Source: Pseudomonas hunanensis
GTDB taxonomy: Bacteria > Pseudomonadota > Gammaproteobacteria > Pseudomonadales > Pseudomonadaceae
Reading direction: 5' to 3'
DNA length: 64,000 bases
Assembly (NCBI RefSeq): GCF_013393325.1
Contig: NZ_QJRC01000080.1
Location: 186,001-250,000, forward strand
The notes beneath the pieces were generated by a model. That model had not been told where the DNA came from and searched no databases. It was given only the letters and a program-made list of their open reading frames with translations. Each line of letters begins with the position of its first letter. Position 1 is the stretch's first letter. A program made the position numbers and the translations under genes. Below, piece after piece: positions 34,625-42,584 of the stretch.

Positions 34625-36691
34625 ATGCCCTCCCGCGACCTGCTCTCCCTGCGTCAACAAGTCGAAGCTCTGCAACGGCAGAACGCACTATTGGAAGCAC
34701 GTCTTGCCAGCCTTCAAGACCATGATCAGGGCTTTTACCGGTCGTTGTTCGACACCATGGACGAAGGCTTTTGCATCATCGAATTCTTCGACGGCCCGCA
34801 CGGTCCGTTGAGTGACTATGTGCATGTGCTGGCCAACGCGGCCTACGCCAAGCACGCTGGTATTCCCAACGTGGTCGGGCAGAAGCTGCGCGAGATGGTG
34901 CCTGACGAGGCCGATGACTGGGTGGCGCGCTATGGCGCTGTACTTCGTACCGGCGACCCCCTGCACTTCGAGCAGGAGCTGGTCGCCACCGGCCATGTGC
35001 TATCAGTAACCACTTTTCGCGTAGAGCCAGCCGAAAAGCGTCAGGTAGCCGTGTTGTTCAAGGACGTGACCGAACGCCGGCGTGCGGAGCAAGCCCTGCA
35101 GCGCCTGAACGAAGAGCTCGAGCAACGCGTGAACACGGCACTGGCAGAGCGACGCTTGTTTGCAGAGTTGGTCGACCACAGTGTGGTCAATGTGCATGTG
35201 CTCGACAACGACATGCGCTGGCTGGCCATCAACCGCCAGGCCAAGCTTGATTTCCAGCTGCTGTTTGGGAAAACCCCGGAAATCGGCGATTGCCTGACAG
35301 ATCTGATAGATGATGGGCTTCACGGTCAGGCGCTGAACCTGTCCTTGTGGAAGCGAGCCCTGGCGGGTGAGCAGTTCGTAGAAGTCGGCACCTTCGGCAA
35401 GGAGCCCCTGGCGCGCCATTACGAGCTGCGCTTCAACGCCCTGCGCGACCATGAAGGAGAAATACAAGGGGCCTTTCTGTTCGCCTACGACATCACTGAG
35501 CGGGTGCAAGAGCAGGATCGCTTGGCCAAGGCCGAAGAAGCCCTTCGTCAAGCGCAGAAGATGGAAGCCGTGGGCCAGCTCAGCGGCGGCATCGCCCACG
35601 ACTTCAACAACTTGCTGGGCGGCATACTCGGCGCTCAGGAACTGATGCGCCAACGCCTGGACCAATCACGCTTCGACGCCCTGGAGCCGTTGCTGGAGCT
35701 GTCCAGCGGCTCGGCGCAGCTGGCCTCTTCGCTGGTGCACCGGCTGCTGGCGTTCTCCCGCCAGCAGACCCTGCAACCCTGCTCCACGCAGGTGGCCACA
35801 TTGGTGGCCGGCATGGAAGAGTTGCTGCGCCGCACCATAGGCCCGGAAATTACCCTGAACAGCCAGTTCGCCAGCCAGCTGTGGCCGACCTTCATCGACC
35901 CGCCACAACTGGAAAGTGCCCTGCTCAACATTTGCATCAACGCCCGCGACGCCATGCCTGCGGGTGGTTTGATCGACATCATCGGCGACAACCTGCAAAT
36001 TGACGAAGCGCAGGCCCAGGCATTGGAGATACCTGCCGGCGAGTACGTGCGGCTAAGCATCGTCGACAACGGTAAAGGCATGTCGGCCGAAGTGGCGGAG
36101 CGCGCAGTCGACCCGTTTTTCACCACAAAACCTATCGGCCAGGGCACCGGCCTGGGATTGTCGATGACTTACGGCTTCGTGCGCCAATCGGGAGGGCAAT
36201 TGCGCGTGTTGTCCGTACTTGGTGAAGGTACACGAATCGAGCTGCTGTTCCCACGACACCATGAGCAACCCAAAGCCCCAGCGCCCAAGGCCCGCGACAC
36301 GCGACTTGAAAAAAGCAGCACGGCGGCACGGCGAATCCTGCTGATCGAGGACCAGGCGGCCTTGCGCATGGTGGTCGGCGAAGTGCTGGAGGAGCTGGGC
36401 TACCAGGTGGACGCTTTCGAGAATGGCCCGACTGCCCTCGCCCACCTGCAACGTGGCGAACGGCCAGACCTGCTGCTGAGCGATATCGGCCTGCCGGGCG
36501 GCCTGAATGGTCGCCAGGTGGCCGAACGCTGCCGTGAGCGCTACCCAGACATCAAAGTGTTGTTCATCACTGGCTACGACGAGAGCGCGGCGCTCAGCGA
36601 CGGCCAGTTGCTGCAAGGTACATTGGTGCTGACCAAGCCGTTCGAGCTGGAAGTGCTGGCCGAGCGGGTACGAGAACTGCTGGAGGATTGA
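34625..36691 (+). CDS. Hybrid sensor histidine kinase (two PAS-HisKA-HATPase-REC)
   Basis: A 688-residue soluble kinase. The first PAS (SLFDTMDEGFCIIEFFDGPHGPLSDYVHVLANAAYAKHAG) is followed by a coiled coil (RRRAEQALQRLNEELEQRVNTALAERRLFAELVDH) and a second PAS resembling that of the preceding kinase. The HisKA motif VGQLSGGIAHDFNNLLGG puts the phospho-His near 324. The HATPase includes FFTTKPIGQGTGLGLSMTYGFVRQSGGQLRV. A receiver closes it, with LLLSDIGLPGG (Asp near 619) and VLTKPFE. The shared QKMEAVGQL..GGIAHDFNNLLG stretch shows duplication with the upstream gene. The start at 34625 is preferred over a weaker in-frame codon at 34595. Confidence 0.92.
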   Translation: MPSRDLLSLRQQVEALQRQNALLEARLASLQDHDQGFYRSLFDTMDEGFCIIEFFDGPHGPLSDYVHVLANAAYAKHAGIPNVVGQKLREMVPDEADDWVARYGAVLRTGDPLHFEQELVATGHVLSVTTFRVEPAEKRQVAVLFKDVTERRRAEQALQRLNEELEQRVNTALAERRLFAELVDHSVVNVHVLDNDMRWLAINRQAKLDFQLLFGKTPEIGDCLTDLIDDGLHGQALNLSLWKRALAGEQFVEVGTFGKEPLARHYELRFNALRDHEGEIQGAFLFAYDITERVQEQDRLAKAEEALRQAQKMEAVGQLSGGIAHDFNNLLGGILGAQELMRQRLDQSRFDALEPLLELSSGSAQLASSLVHRLLAFSRQQTLQPCSTQVATLVAGMEELLRRTIGPEITLNSQFASQLWPTFIDPPQLESALLNICINARDAMPAGGLIDIIGDNLQIDEAQAQALEIPAGEYVRLSIVDNGKGMSAEVAERAVDPFFTTKPIGQGTGLGLSMTYGFVRQSGGQLRVLSVLGEGTRIELLFPRHHEQPKAPAPKARDTRLEKSSTAARRILLIEDQAALRMVVGEVLEELGYQVDAFENGPTALAHLQRGERPDLLLSDIGLPGGLNGRQVAERCRERYPDIKVLFITGYDESAALSDGQLLQGTLVLTKPFELEVLAERVRELLED

Positions 36692-36700
36692 CGGGCGCGT

Positions 36701-37447
36701 TCAGCGCCCGCCGCTCAGGTCGATGAAACTACCGGTGGAATAGGATGCTTTGTCCGAGAGCAGCCAGAGGATGGCCTCGGCCACCTCCTCGGGGCGTCCA
36801 CCGCGGCCCATGGGCAAGCCGGGTTCGAGCTTGCTGACGCGATCCGGGTCACCGGACAGCGCATGGAAACCGGTATGGATATAGCCCGGTCGTACGCCAT
36901 TGACCCGTACGCCCTCGCCTGCCACCTCTTTGGCCAGGCCGATGGTGAAGGTATCGAGCGCGCCCTTGGAGGCTGCATAGTCGACATATTCATTGGGTGA
37001 ACCAAGCCGTGCGGCCATCGACGACACGTTGACGATGGCCCCGCCCTGCCCGCCATGCCGGTGCGCCATGCGCAGCAAGGCGTGCTTGGCGCAGAGCATG
37101 GGGCCGACGACGTTGGTCTTCATGATCTTGAGCAGGCGGAACTCGGACATTTCCTCGACGCGGCTTTGCTGGCCGATGGTACCGGCGTTGTTGACCAATG
37201 CGGTGACCGGGCCGAGTTCTTCGTCGACGCGCTGGAACAGTTGGATGATTTCATCCTCGACGCTGGCGTCGGCGCGCACGGCAATGGCCTCGGCGCCCAG
37301 GGCGCGTACCTGGCCGAGGATGTTTTGCGCAGCTTGGTCGTCGGTGTGGTAATTGATGCAGATGCGGTAGCCGTGACGGGCGGCCAGCAACGCCGTGGCG
37401 GCGCCGATACCGCGGCTGCCGCCGGTGATGACGATGACGTTCTCCAT
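36701..37447 (-). CDS. SDR family oxidoreductase
   Basis: A 248-residue short-chain dehydrogenase/reductase. It has the cofactor motif VIVITGGSRGIGAATALLAARHGYRICINYH (TGGxxGIG, residues 8-15), DASVEDEI, LVNNAGTIGQ (NNAG), IVNVSSMAARLGSPNEYVDYAASKGALDTFTIGLAKEVAGEGVRVNGVRPGYIHTGFHA with catalytic Ser and YxxxK, and the C-terminal SYSTGSFIDLSGGR. The Asn after the glycine motif region and basic residue context suggest NADP(H), which is inference. The start at 37447 gives the natural N-terminus. It is the last core-like gene before the accessory island. Confidence 0.92.
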   Translation of the reverse strand: MENVIVITGGSRGIGAATALLAARHGYRICINYHTDDQAAQNILGQVRALGAEAIAVRADASVEDEIIQLFQRVDEELGPVTALVNNAGTIGQQSRVEEMSEFRLLKIMKTNVVGPMLCAKHALLRMAHRHGGQGGAIVNVSSMAARLGSPNEYVDYAASKGALDTFTIGLAKEVAGEGVRVNGVRPGYIHTGFHALSGDPDRVSKLEPGLPMGRGGRPEEVAEAILWLLSDKASYSTGSFIDLSGGR

Positions 37448-37700
37448 GAATGTGCCAATCGTTCTGATGAGGGAGAGCCGACAATAGGCGAAATGGCTGT
37501 ATATGGGAATGACCAAGGTCAGCTGAAACAGAGTCGTTTCGCAGCGGCAGCAGGTTCTACGCTGCGACGTTATTGGCGGCGTCGACGCTATGACGGTAAA
37601 GAGCCCTAAAGTTTTTCGAGCGGTGGCAGATACCGTTGGAAGCGGTGTAATCGCGTTTGAGAACACTATCACCAACCACGATGGCCGAAGCGCTTAAGCT
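37448..37700. other. Left junction region of the accessory island
   Basis: About 250 bp with no credible gene. GC drops across it from core level towards the lower level of the island. No tRNA end, integrase-type core repeat or transposon inverted repeat is recognisable. It must carry promoters for the SDR gene (minus) and for the YkgJ-trio operon (plus); no clear consensus was found. Confidence 0.45.
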
Positions 37701-38054
37701 ATGAGCGATGGATTGCTACCCGTACAAATGCTTGAGGGGTCACACGGTGCCAACGCCTCACCTGTATTCACTTGTACGAAATGCGGGCTTTGCTGCAAGA
37801 ACCTGGACAAATCAGCTGCCTATGCTCACCTGAATCGCGGTGACGGAACTTGTGTGAATTTTGACAGCACAACAAGCGAGTGCAGCATTTACACGCGCCG
37901 CCCCTTGATCTGCAGAGTCGATGATTTTTACGAACATAATCTCTCGGCACACATGAGCAAAGAAGCCTATATAGCAGGCAATCTGAAAGCCTGTATCGGC
38001 ATTCAAACCAGCAACAAAATAAATACTCACTCAAACGATCAAGAGGGATTTTGA
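37701..38054 (+). CDS. YkgJ-type CxxCxxCC cysteine cluster protein
   Basis: A 117-residue soluble protein with the zinc/iron-chelating cluster of the YkgJ (UPF0153) family. FTCTKCGLCCKNL gives C-x2-C-x2-CC, GDGTCVNFDSTTSECSIYTRRPLICRVDDFY supplies further cysteines and the family signature C-x-IY-x(2)-RP-x(2)-C, and a late Cys (KACIGIQ) follows. The family probably binds a metal or Fe-S cluster; the function is unknown. The TGA is directly followed by the ATG of the next gene, so they are coupled. GC is visibly lower than core genes. The start is uncertain: no strong ribosome binding site precedes 37701, and M10 (37728) is an alternative. Confidence 0.75.
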   Translation: MSDGLLPVQMLEGSHGANASPVFTCTKCGLCCKNLDKSAAYAHLNRGDGTCVNFDSTTSECSIYTRRPLICRVDDFYEHNLSAHMSKEAYIAGNLKACIGIQTSNKINTHSNDQEGF

Positions 38055-38987
38055 ATGCCAATTCCAGTTCTTTTGTGGGGTGCTGCTGCGGCACTGGCAG
38101 CAACGGGCGTATTCAAAGGAGTTGAAGCATCCAACAATTTTGATAAGGCCAAAGAAATGGGCGAGGATGCAGAGCGCACCTTTAAAAATGCCTCTGCAGC
38201 GGTGGACAGAGACCGCAAAGCAACCCAAGCCGCGTTGGCAGCACTGGGCGAGCTTAAGGTCCATACGTTCAGCCATCAGATCAAATATCTCGTCGAAGCG
38301 CTCAAGCGGCGAAAGGACACCAAAAGCACCCTAAAAAACTTTAACGAAAACGTTACCGTAGAGGAGCTGAAAAGCTACGAGAAGCTGGTGCTGAACTCTT
38401 TGGAAATTGAGAAAGGCCTCGCCTCTGGCGTTGGAGGTGGTGCATTGGCGGCAATCGGAGCCTATGGCTCGGTAGGTGCACTGGCCAGCGCCTCTACTGG
38501 CGCTGCGATCTCCGGACTCTCTGGCGCGGCGGCGACCAATGCCACCCTGGCCTGGCTTGGCGGCGGTGCCTTAAGCGCTGGCGGTTTCGGAATGGCTGGT
38601 GGCATGATCGCTTTGGGCGGGATCGTGCTGGGTCCAGCACTCGCCATTGGCGGGTTCATGATGGCAAGCAAAGCTGAGGAAGCGTTGACGAAAGCCCATG
38701 AATACCAAGCCAACGTCGAAACCGCCGTTGCGGAAATGGAAGTTTTGAAAGTGGCAATGAAGGCAATCAGGACGAATGCGGCTGAAATGGCAAAAACCAT
38801 TACCGAGCTGGCTCAGCGCTTCGAGGCGATCAAAGTCATGGACGACAGCGTTCCTGAAGCGTTCGAGAGGATGGTGGTGCTGGGCATAGGCCTGAAAAAA
38901 GTACTGGATATACCAATCATTACTGAAGATGGCTCAGCAGCCAAGAATATCAAAAGTACCATTTCTGGCATTTTGACTTTGGGCTAA
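38055..38987 (+). CDS. Coiled-coil / glycine-rich membrane hairpin protein of unknown function
   Basis: A 310-residue protein. It opens with a short hydrophobic segment (IPVLLWGAAAALAATGVF). A long amphipathic helical region follows (~25-120). Then comes a glycine/alanine-rich hydrophobic stretch at ~122-205 including STGAAISGLSGAAATNATL, AWLGGGALSAGGFGMAGG and GGIVLGPALAIGGFMMASK. A second long helical region (~207-275) and a short tail complete it. Coiled coil, hydrophobic hairpin, coiled coil is the layout of alpha-helical pore-forming toxins such as ClyA/HBL/YaxAB, but no homology can be claimed. I recall similar Ser-Thr-Gly/Leu-Ser-Gly-Ala motifs in uncharacterised bacterial proteins. 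It is coupled to the YkgJ-type gene upstream and followed after four bases by a third gene. Confidence 0.7.
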   Translation: MPIPVLLWGAAAALAATGVFKGVEASNNFDKAKEMGEDAERTFKNASAAVDRDRKATQAALAALGELKVHTFSHQIKYLVEALKRRKDTKSTLKNFNENVTVEELKSYEKLVLNSLEIEKGLASGVGGGALAAIGAYGSVGALASASTGAAISGLSGAAATNATLAWLGGGALSAGGFGMAGGMIALGGIVLGPALAIGGFMMASKAEEALTKAHEYQANVETAVAEMEVLKVAMKAIRTNAAEMAKTITELAQRFEAIKVMDDSVPEAFERMVVLGIGLKKVLDIPIITEDGSAAKNIKSTISGILTLG

Positions 38988-38991
38988 CCCC

Positions 38992-39402
38992 ATGAAAAAG
39001 CAAATTCAGGCTCTCATAAGCAAGGCTCCGGGTATTCCAACGCAAGCGGCTCAGTCCTCCTTTGACCTGCTTGTATCGTCCTGGAGCGAATACAAAAAGG
39101 TCGCCGAGGTTGAAGGCACCAAACGATCGGCCATTTCAGCCTTCAAGGATGTAAAATTAGAGCAGATCGGCGCTCAAAGAGCCGTGCTTGAGCAGTACCT
39201 GGCCAATACCTTTCAGGAAAGGGCAGCAACAATTCATGGTTTTTTCGAGGTACTGGACAAAGGTATCGAATCCGGTGACAGCGCCCTGATCAGCAATGCC
39301 ATTGGCGCAATCATCGACATTTCCAAGCAATCGCCTCTTGCAGGGGCTCGTGAGCTTATCGGGGCCTTCTACGACCCAGAGGTCAAGATGCTGGAGATCT
39401 AA
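38992..39402 (+). CDS. Small helical protein, third gene of the trio
   Basis: A 136-residue soluble protein, predicted almost wholly helical (SSFDLLVSSWSEYKKVAEVEGTKRSAISAFKDVK; LEQYLANTFQERAATIHGFFEVLDKGIESGDSALISNAIGAIIDISKQSP). It has no signal peptide, membrane segment or cysteine cluster. It begins four bases after the stop of the glycine-hairpin protein, so it is translated from the same message. Not recognised. Its position suggests a partner or immunity protein of that protein; this is inference only. The GADSALI-type helix pair near residues 95-115 may be an interaction surface. Confidence 0.68.
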   Translation: MKKQIQALISKAPGIPTQAAQSSFDLLVSSWSEYKKVAEVEGTKRSAISAFKDVKLEQIGAQRAVLEQYLANTFQERAATIHGFFEVLDKGIESGDSALISNAIGAIIDISKQSPLAGARELIGAFYDPEVKMLEI

Positions 39403-39480
39403 GCGGCGGAAATACCTGCTCGGTGTCTGGAAATCACTTCGGGAGAACGAAGGATTGCAAATACTGCACTGAGGCATCCG

Positions 39481-39520
39481 GCCCGTTGATCAATCGGAGT
39501 ATTCCGATTGATCAACGGGC
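39481..39520. terminator. Perfect 18-bp inverted repeat between the island's two operons
   Basis: GCCCGTTGATCAATCGGA (39481-39498), loop GTAT, TCCGATTGATCAACGGGC (39503-39520), then TTAAA. All 18 pairs match. It sits between the convergent trio and res operons and should end both transcripts. An alternative is a recombination or replication hairpin. Confidence 0.8.
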
Positions 39521-39548
39521 TTAAACGACTTTCCGCCAGGCCTGGCTG

Positions 39549-42500
39549 TCAGTCCTGATTGATATGCGCCAGCATGCCATTGACATCGACTGCACGTATG
39601 TACCGTGCCGGGTTGGCATCCTTCGCGACTTCCTCGAAATGCTTTTCACCACAGCGGATTTTGGCACCCTCGACATGGCGCAGGTCGCCCCACCAGGTGC
39701 TGCCTTTGGTTTCGACCACGAAGTACAGTTTTTCCTTACCTTCTTCATCATCGACGACCACCGCCCAATCGGGGTTATAGGTGCCGAGCGGCGTGGGAAT
39801 TTTGAACCAGGCCGGGAGCTTCGCATACACCTTCACGGCTTCGTTACTCTCCAACGCTTCAGCGAAGTTTTTCTCTACGCCCGCCGAATCATAGACGACG
39901 TGCGTATAAACGGACTTCTGCGTCTCTAAGGTATTTTTCAAATAGCCTTTAAGCTCCTCCTGCTGGAAAAGCGTCTGCGCATAGACGTGCTCGTCGCCAA
40001 TCTTGCTGTACTTGATGCCATCGACAAGCGCCAACCTCTTGGTACGGTTGATGGCCTCTGAAGCAAAGTCGATAAATTGTTGCGGGTTGCGGGCAAAGTC
40101 TTGCAGGCGGCGGCTCTCGGTGAGGATCCTGACGATGCTGCTGCGGGTCAGCTGCGTCTTGTCCTGCAAATCCGTGATGATGTCGGGAAGCTCGATGTCA
40201 TCCTCATGGATCGTCGTAAATTGAGAGGCGTCCGTTTCCTTGGTCGTCACGCCGCCCTTGCCTATCGCAATGTCAGCCTTGCGGAATTGCGCCCTGGTTT
40301 TGGTGATGGGCGGGCACTCCAGAATGGCGTTGGCACAATCGGCAATAAGCTTCTCGTTATTGAAGTCGACGCGGTAGGTCGTCTTGTACTTGATACGCTC
40401 CCAAAGCGCCTTGAATTCCTCACTCTGAAGAACGGCCTCGCGGGTGCGGATGGTTTTGCGGTCATCCGCATTCTTGATATCGAGCCTGCCAGCGAGTTTC
40501 TTCAAAATGCCCTGGATGTCTTCTTCAGCAGCATCTGCCTTGCACCCAAGCTCAGCCTTGATATCGTCCGGCAGCTTGAAACTACCGTCTTTGAGCGCCT
40601 TACGCAGGGTGTCCTGCACCTTGCCTTTGGCATCGACAAAATCTTCGCTTTTCAGGAACTTCCAGATTTTTTCGGATTGCTCTACACCCAACGGCCCTGC
40701 TTCGCCCTTGTCGTTGACAATCAGTACTGTCGCGAACTGATGAGCCTCAACGATGCCAAAGCGAATGCCGGTATCCTCTTCAATCTCCTTCTGAAGGTTT
40801 TCAGCAAACTCTTCATAGCTCTCGGTGGCAATGACAGTCAGTGTGTTGATGTCAGAGCCCCGCAGGCGCTGCCCTTCCTGATTGACACAGAGACGCAAGC
40901 CTCGCCCGATGGTCTGGCGACGCTCCCGCTCCGTCCCCATTTCACGCAGGGCACAAATCTGGAATACGTTCGGGTTGTCCCATCCCTCTTTGAGGGCAGA
41001 GTGGGAGAAGATGAACTTTAGCTTGGTGCTAAAGCTCAGCAGCTTTTCCTTCTCCTGCATAATCAGGTTATAGGCGCGCTCGGAGTTGTCGCGACCGGCC
41101 TGGGTATTTTCCGCTGTCTCGACAAGTCGTTCCTTCTTGTCGATGGAGAAATAGCCGTTGTGGACTTCGGCGGCGTTTGTCTCCAGGTCTATTTCGTTGA
41201 AGAGGCTTTGGTATTTGTCGGACTTCGCGAGTTTGGAATATTCCTCTTCAAACATCCTGGCATATTTGCCTTTTACCGCATTGCCGTCTTCGTCGTACTG
41301 GCGGTAGTGCTCGACGCTGTCGATGAAGAACAGGCTCAAGACCTTGATAGGCTGCTGGTTGGCGGCAAAGGTCAGCTCTTTTTCAAGGTGCTCTTTGATC
41401 GTCCGGCGGATCATCAGGCGTTTGATTTCGTCCGGATTGACACCGCCAATGGCCTGATCAGGAAGCAGTGTCTCATCGAGCCCTGGCCCCTTGATCTGAA
41501 CGGACTCGTTTTTTTTGCCGCAGGTGATCGTGCCGATCTGCATGTTTTGGTAAATGGCGCGATTAGCGATCTGCTCGAGGTCGTCGCCATCTTCAACGGT
41601 GAGGATCTCGCGGCTGATTTTCTTACCGCGCTGCACGTCGATTTCGACCTTCGCCGTAATCGAGCCTTTACGATTGTGCGTGGAGTCAAGCCTGACATAC
41701 GGCTTGTTGTTTTCGCCCTCGATCTGAAGCGAGGCCACTTCAATTTGCTTTACCAGGCCCCGGTCATAGGCATCGACAGCGTCAAGACGATAAACCATGT
41801 GGTGTTTGTCGACGTGCGTTGCTGAGTAACGCAGAGTACAGAGCGGGTTCATGGCATCCAGCGCCTTTTTGCCCTGTCCTTGAAGACCGCCATCCACGCT
41901 TTGCGGCTCATCCACGATGATGATCGGGCTGGTGGCCTTGATCAGATCGATGGGACGCTCACCGCCCGTGCTCTCATTTTCTTTATAGAGGTTGTTAACA
42001 TCTTTCTTGTTAATTGCCCCTACCGTCGTCACCATGATCTGGACGTTCGAGCTCGTGGCAAAATTACGGACTTGCCCAAGCCGGGTAGAGTCGTACAGAA
42101 AATACTCGTAACCTTTGGCTTTAGGGTACAACCCTTCAAAATGGTCACGCGTAATTTTGAGCGTTTTATAAGTACCTTCTTTAATGGCTACTGAAGGCAC
42201 GACAATTACAAATTTGGTGAAACCGTAATTTTTATTCAGCTCAAATATCGTACGCAGATAAACATAGGTTTTACCGGTGCCCGTTTCCATTTCGACGGTA
42301 AAATCACCACTCGCAAGATTGCCAGCAGGACGCAATCCGTTATCGAGCTGGATAGTGTGCAAGTTATCGAGAATATCATCATCGAGCAGTTGCAGGCGGT
42401 TACCGATACCAAGCTCACTTTCCGCCAGGCCAAGCGAGGCCTGCGGCCCCGCATCCGGACGGTGGGTCACCGTGAATTCAGATCGCGAGACGTCCTGACC

Positions 42501-42572
42501 TTTAAACAGGCCGATAACGGACGCAATCGCCGCCATCTGGTAATCAAGATTGTCTTCAAAATGCAGCTTCAT
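39549..42572 (-). CDS. Type III restriction enzyme, Res subunit
   Basis: A 1007-residue ATP-dependent endonuclease subunit. It has the superfamily 2 Walker A at ~95-102 (METGTGKT), DEPQ box at ~221-224, a motif III-like and VI region around QTIGRGLRLCVNQEGQR, and a C-terminal PD-(D/E)xK nuclease with NPDWAVV (~930) and FVVETKGS (~953). The length and the N-terminal KLHFEDNLDYQ-AIASV are typical of type III Res. With Mod it cleaves DNA after translocation between unmethylated sites. AAGGAG precedes the ATG at 42572. It is last of the minus-strand operon, 12 bases after mod. Confidence 0.95.
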   Translation of the reverse strand: MKLHFEDNLDYQMAAIASVIGLFKGQDVSRSEFTVTHRPDAGPQASLGLAESELGIGNRLQLLDDDILDNLHTIQLDNGLRPAGNLASGDFTVEMETGTGKTYVYLRTIFELNKNYGFTKFVIVVPSVAIKEGTYKTLKITRDHFEGLYPKAKGYEYFLYDSTRLGQVRNFATSSNVQIMVTTVGAINKKDVNNLYKENESTGGERPIDLIKATSPIIIVDEPQSVDGGLQGQGKKALDAMNPLCTLRYSATHVDKHHMVYRLDAVDAYDRGLVKQIEVASLQIEGENNKPYVRLDSTHNRKGSITAKVEIDVQRGKKISREILTVEDGDDLEQIANRAIYQNMQIGTITCGKKNESVQIKGPGLDETLLPDQAIGGVNPDEIKRLMIRRTIKEHLEKELTFAANQQPIKVLSLFFIDSVEHYRQYDEDGNAVKGKYARMFEEEYSKLAKSDKYQSLFNEIDLETNAAEVHNGYFSIDKKERLVETAENTQAGRDNSERAYNLIMQEKEKLLSFSTKLKFIFSHSALKEGWDNPNVFQICALREMGTERERRQTIGRGLRLCVNQEGQRLRGSDINTLTVIATESYEEFAENLQKEIEEDTGIRFGIVEAHQFATVLIVNDKGEAGPLGVEQSEKIWKFLKSEDFVDAKGKVQDTLRKALKDGSFKLPDDIKAELGCKADAAEEDIQGILKKLAGRLDIKNADDRKTIRTREAVLQSEEFKALWERIKYKTTYRVDFNNEKLIADCANAILECPPITKTRAQFRKADIAIGKGGVTTKETDASQFTTIHEDDIELPDIITDLQDKTQLTRSSIVRILTESRRLQDFARNPQQFIDFASEAINRTKRLALVDGIKYSKIGDEHVYAQTLFQQEELKGYLKNTLETQKSVYTHVVYDSAGVEKNFAEALESNEAVKVYAKLPAWFKIPTPLGTYNPDWAVVVDDEEGKEKLYFVVETKGSTWWGDLRHVEGAKIRCGEKHFEEVAKDANPARYIRAVDVNGMLAHINQD

Positions 42573-42584
42573 CAGAGACGCTCC

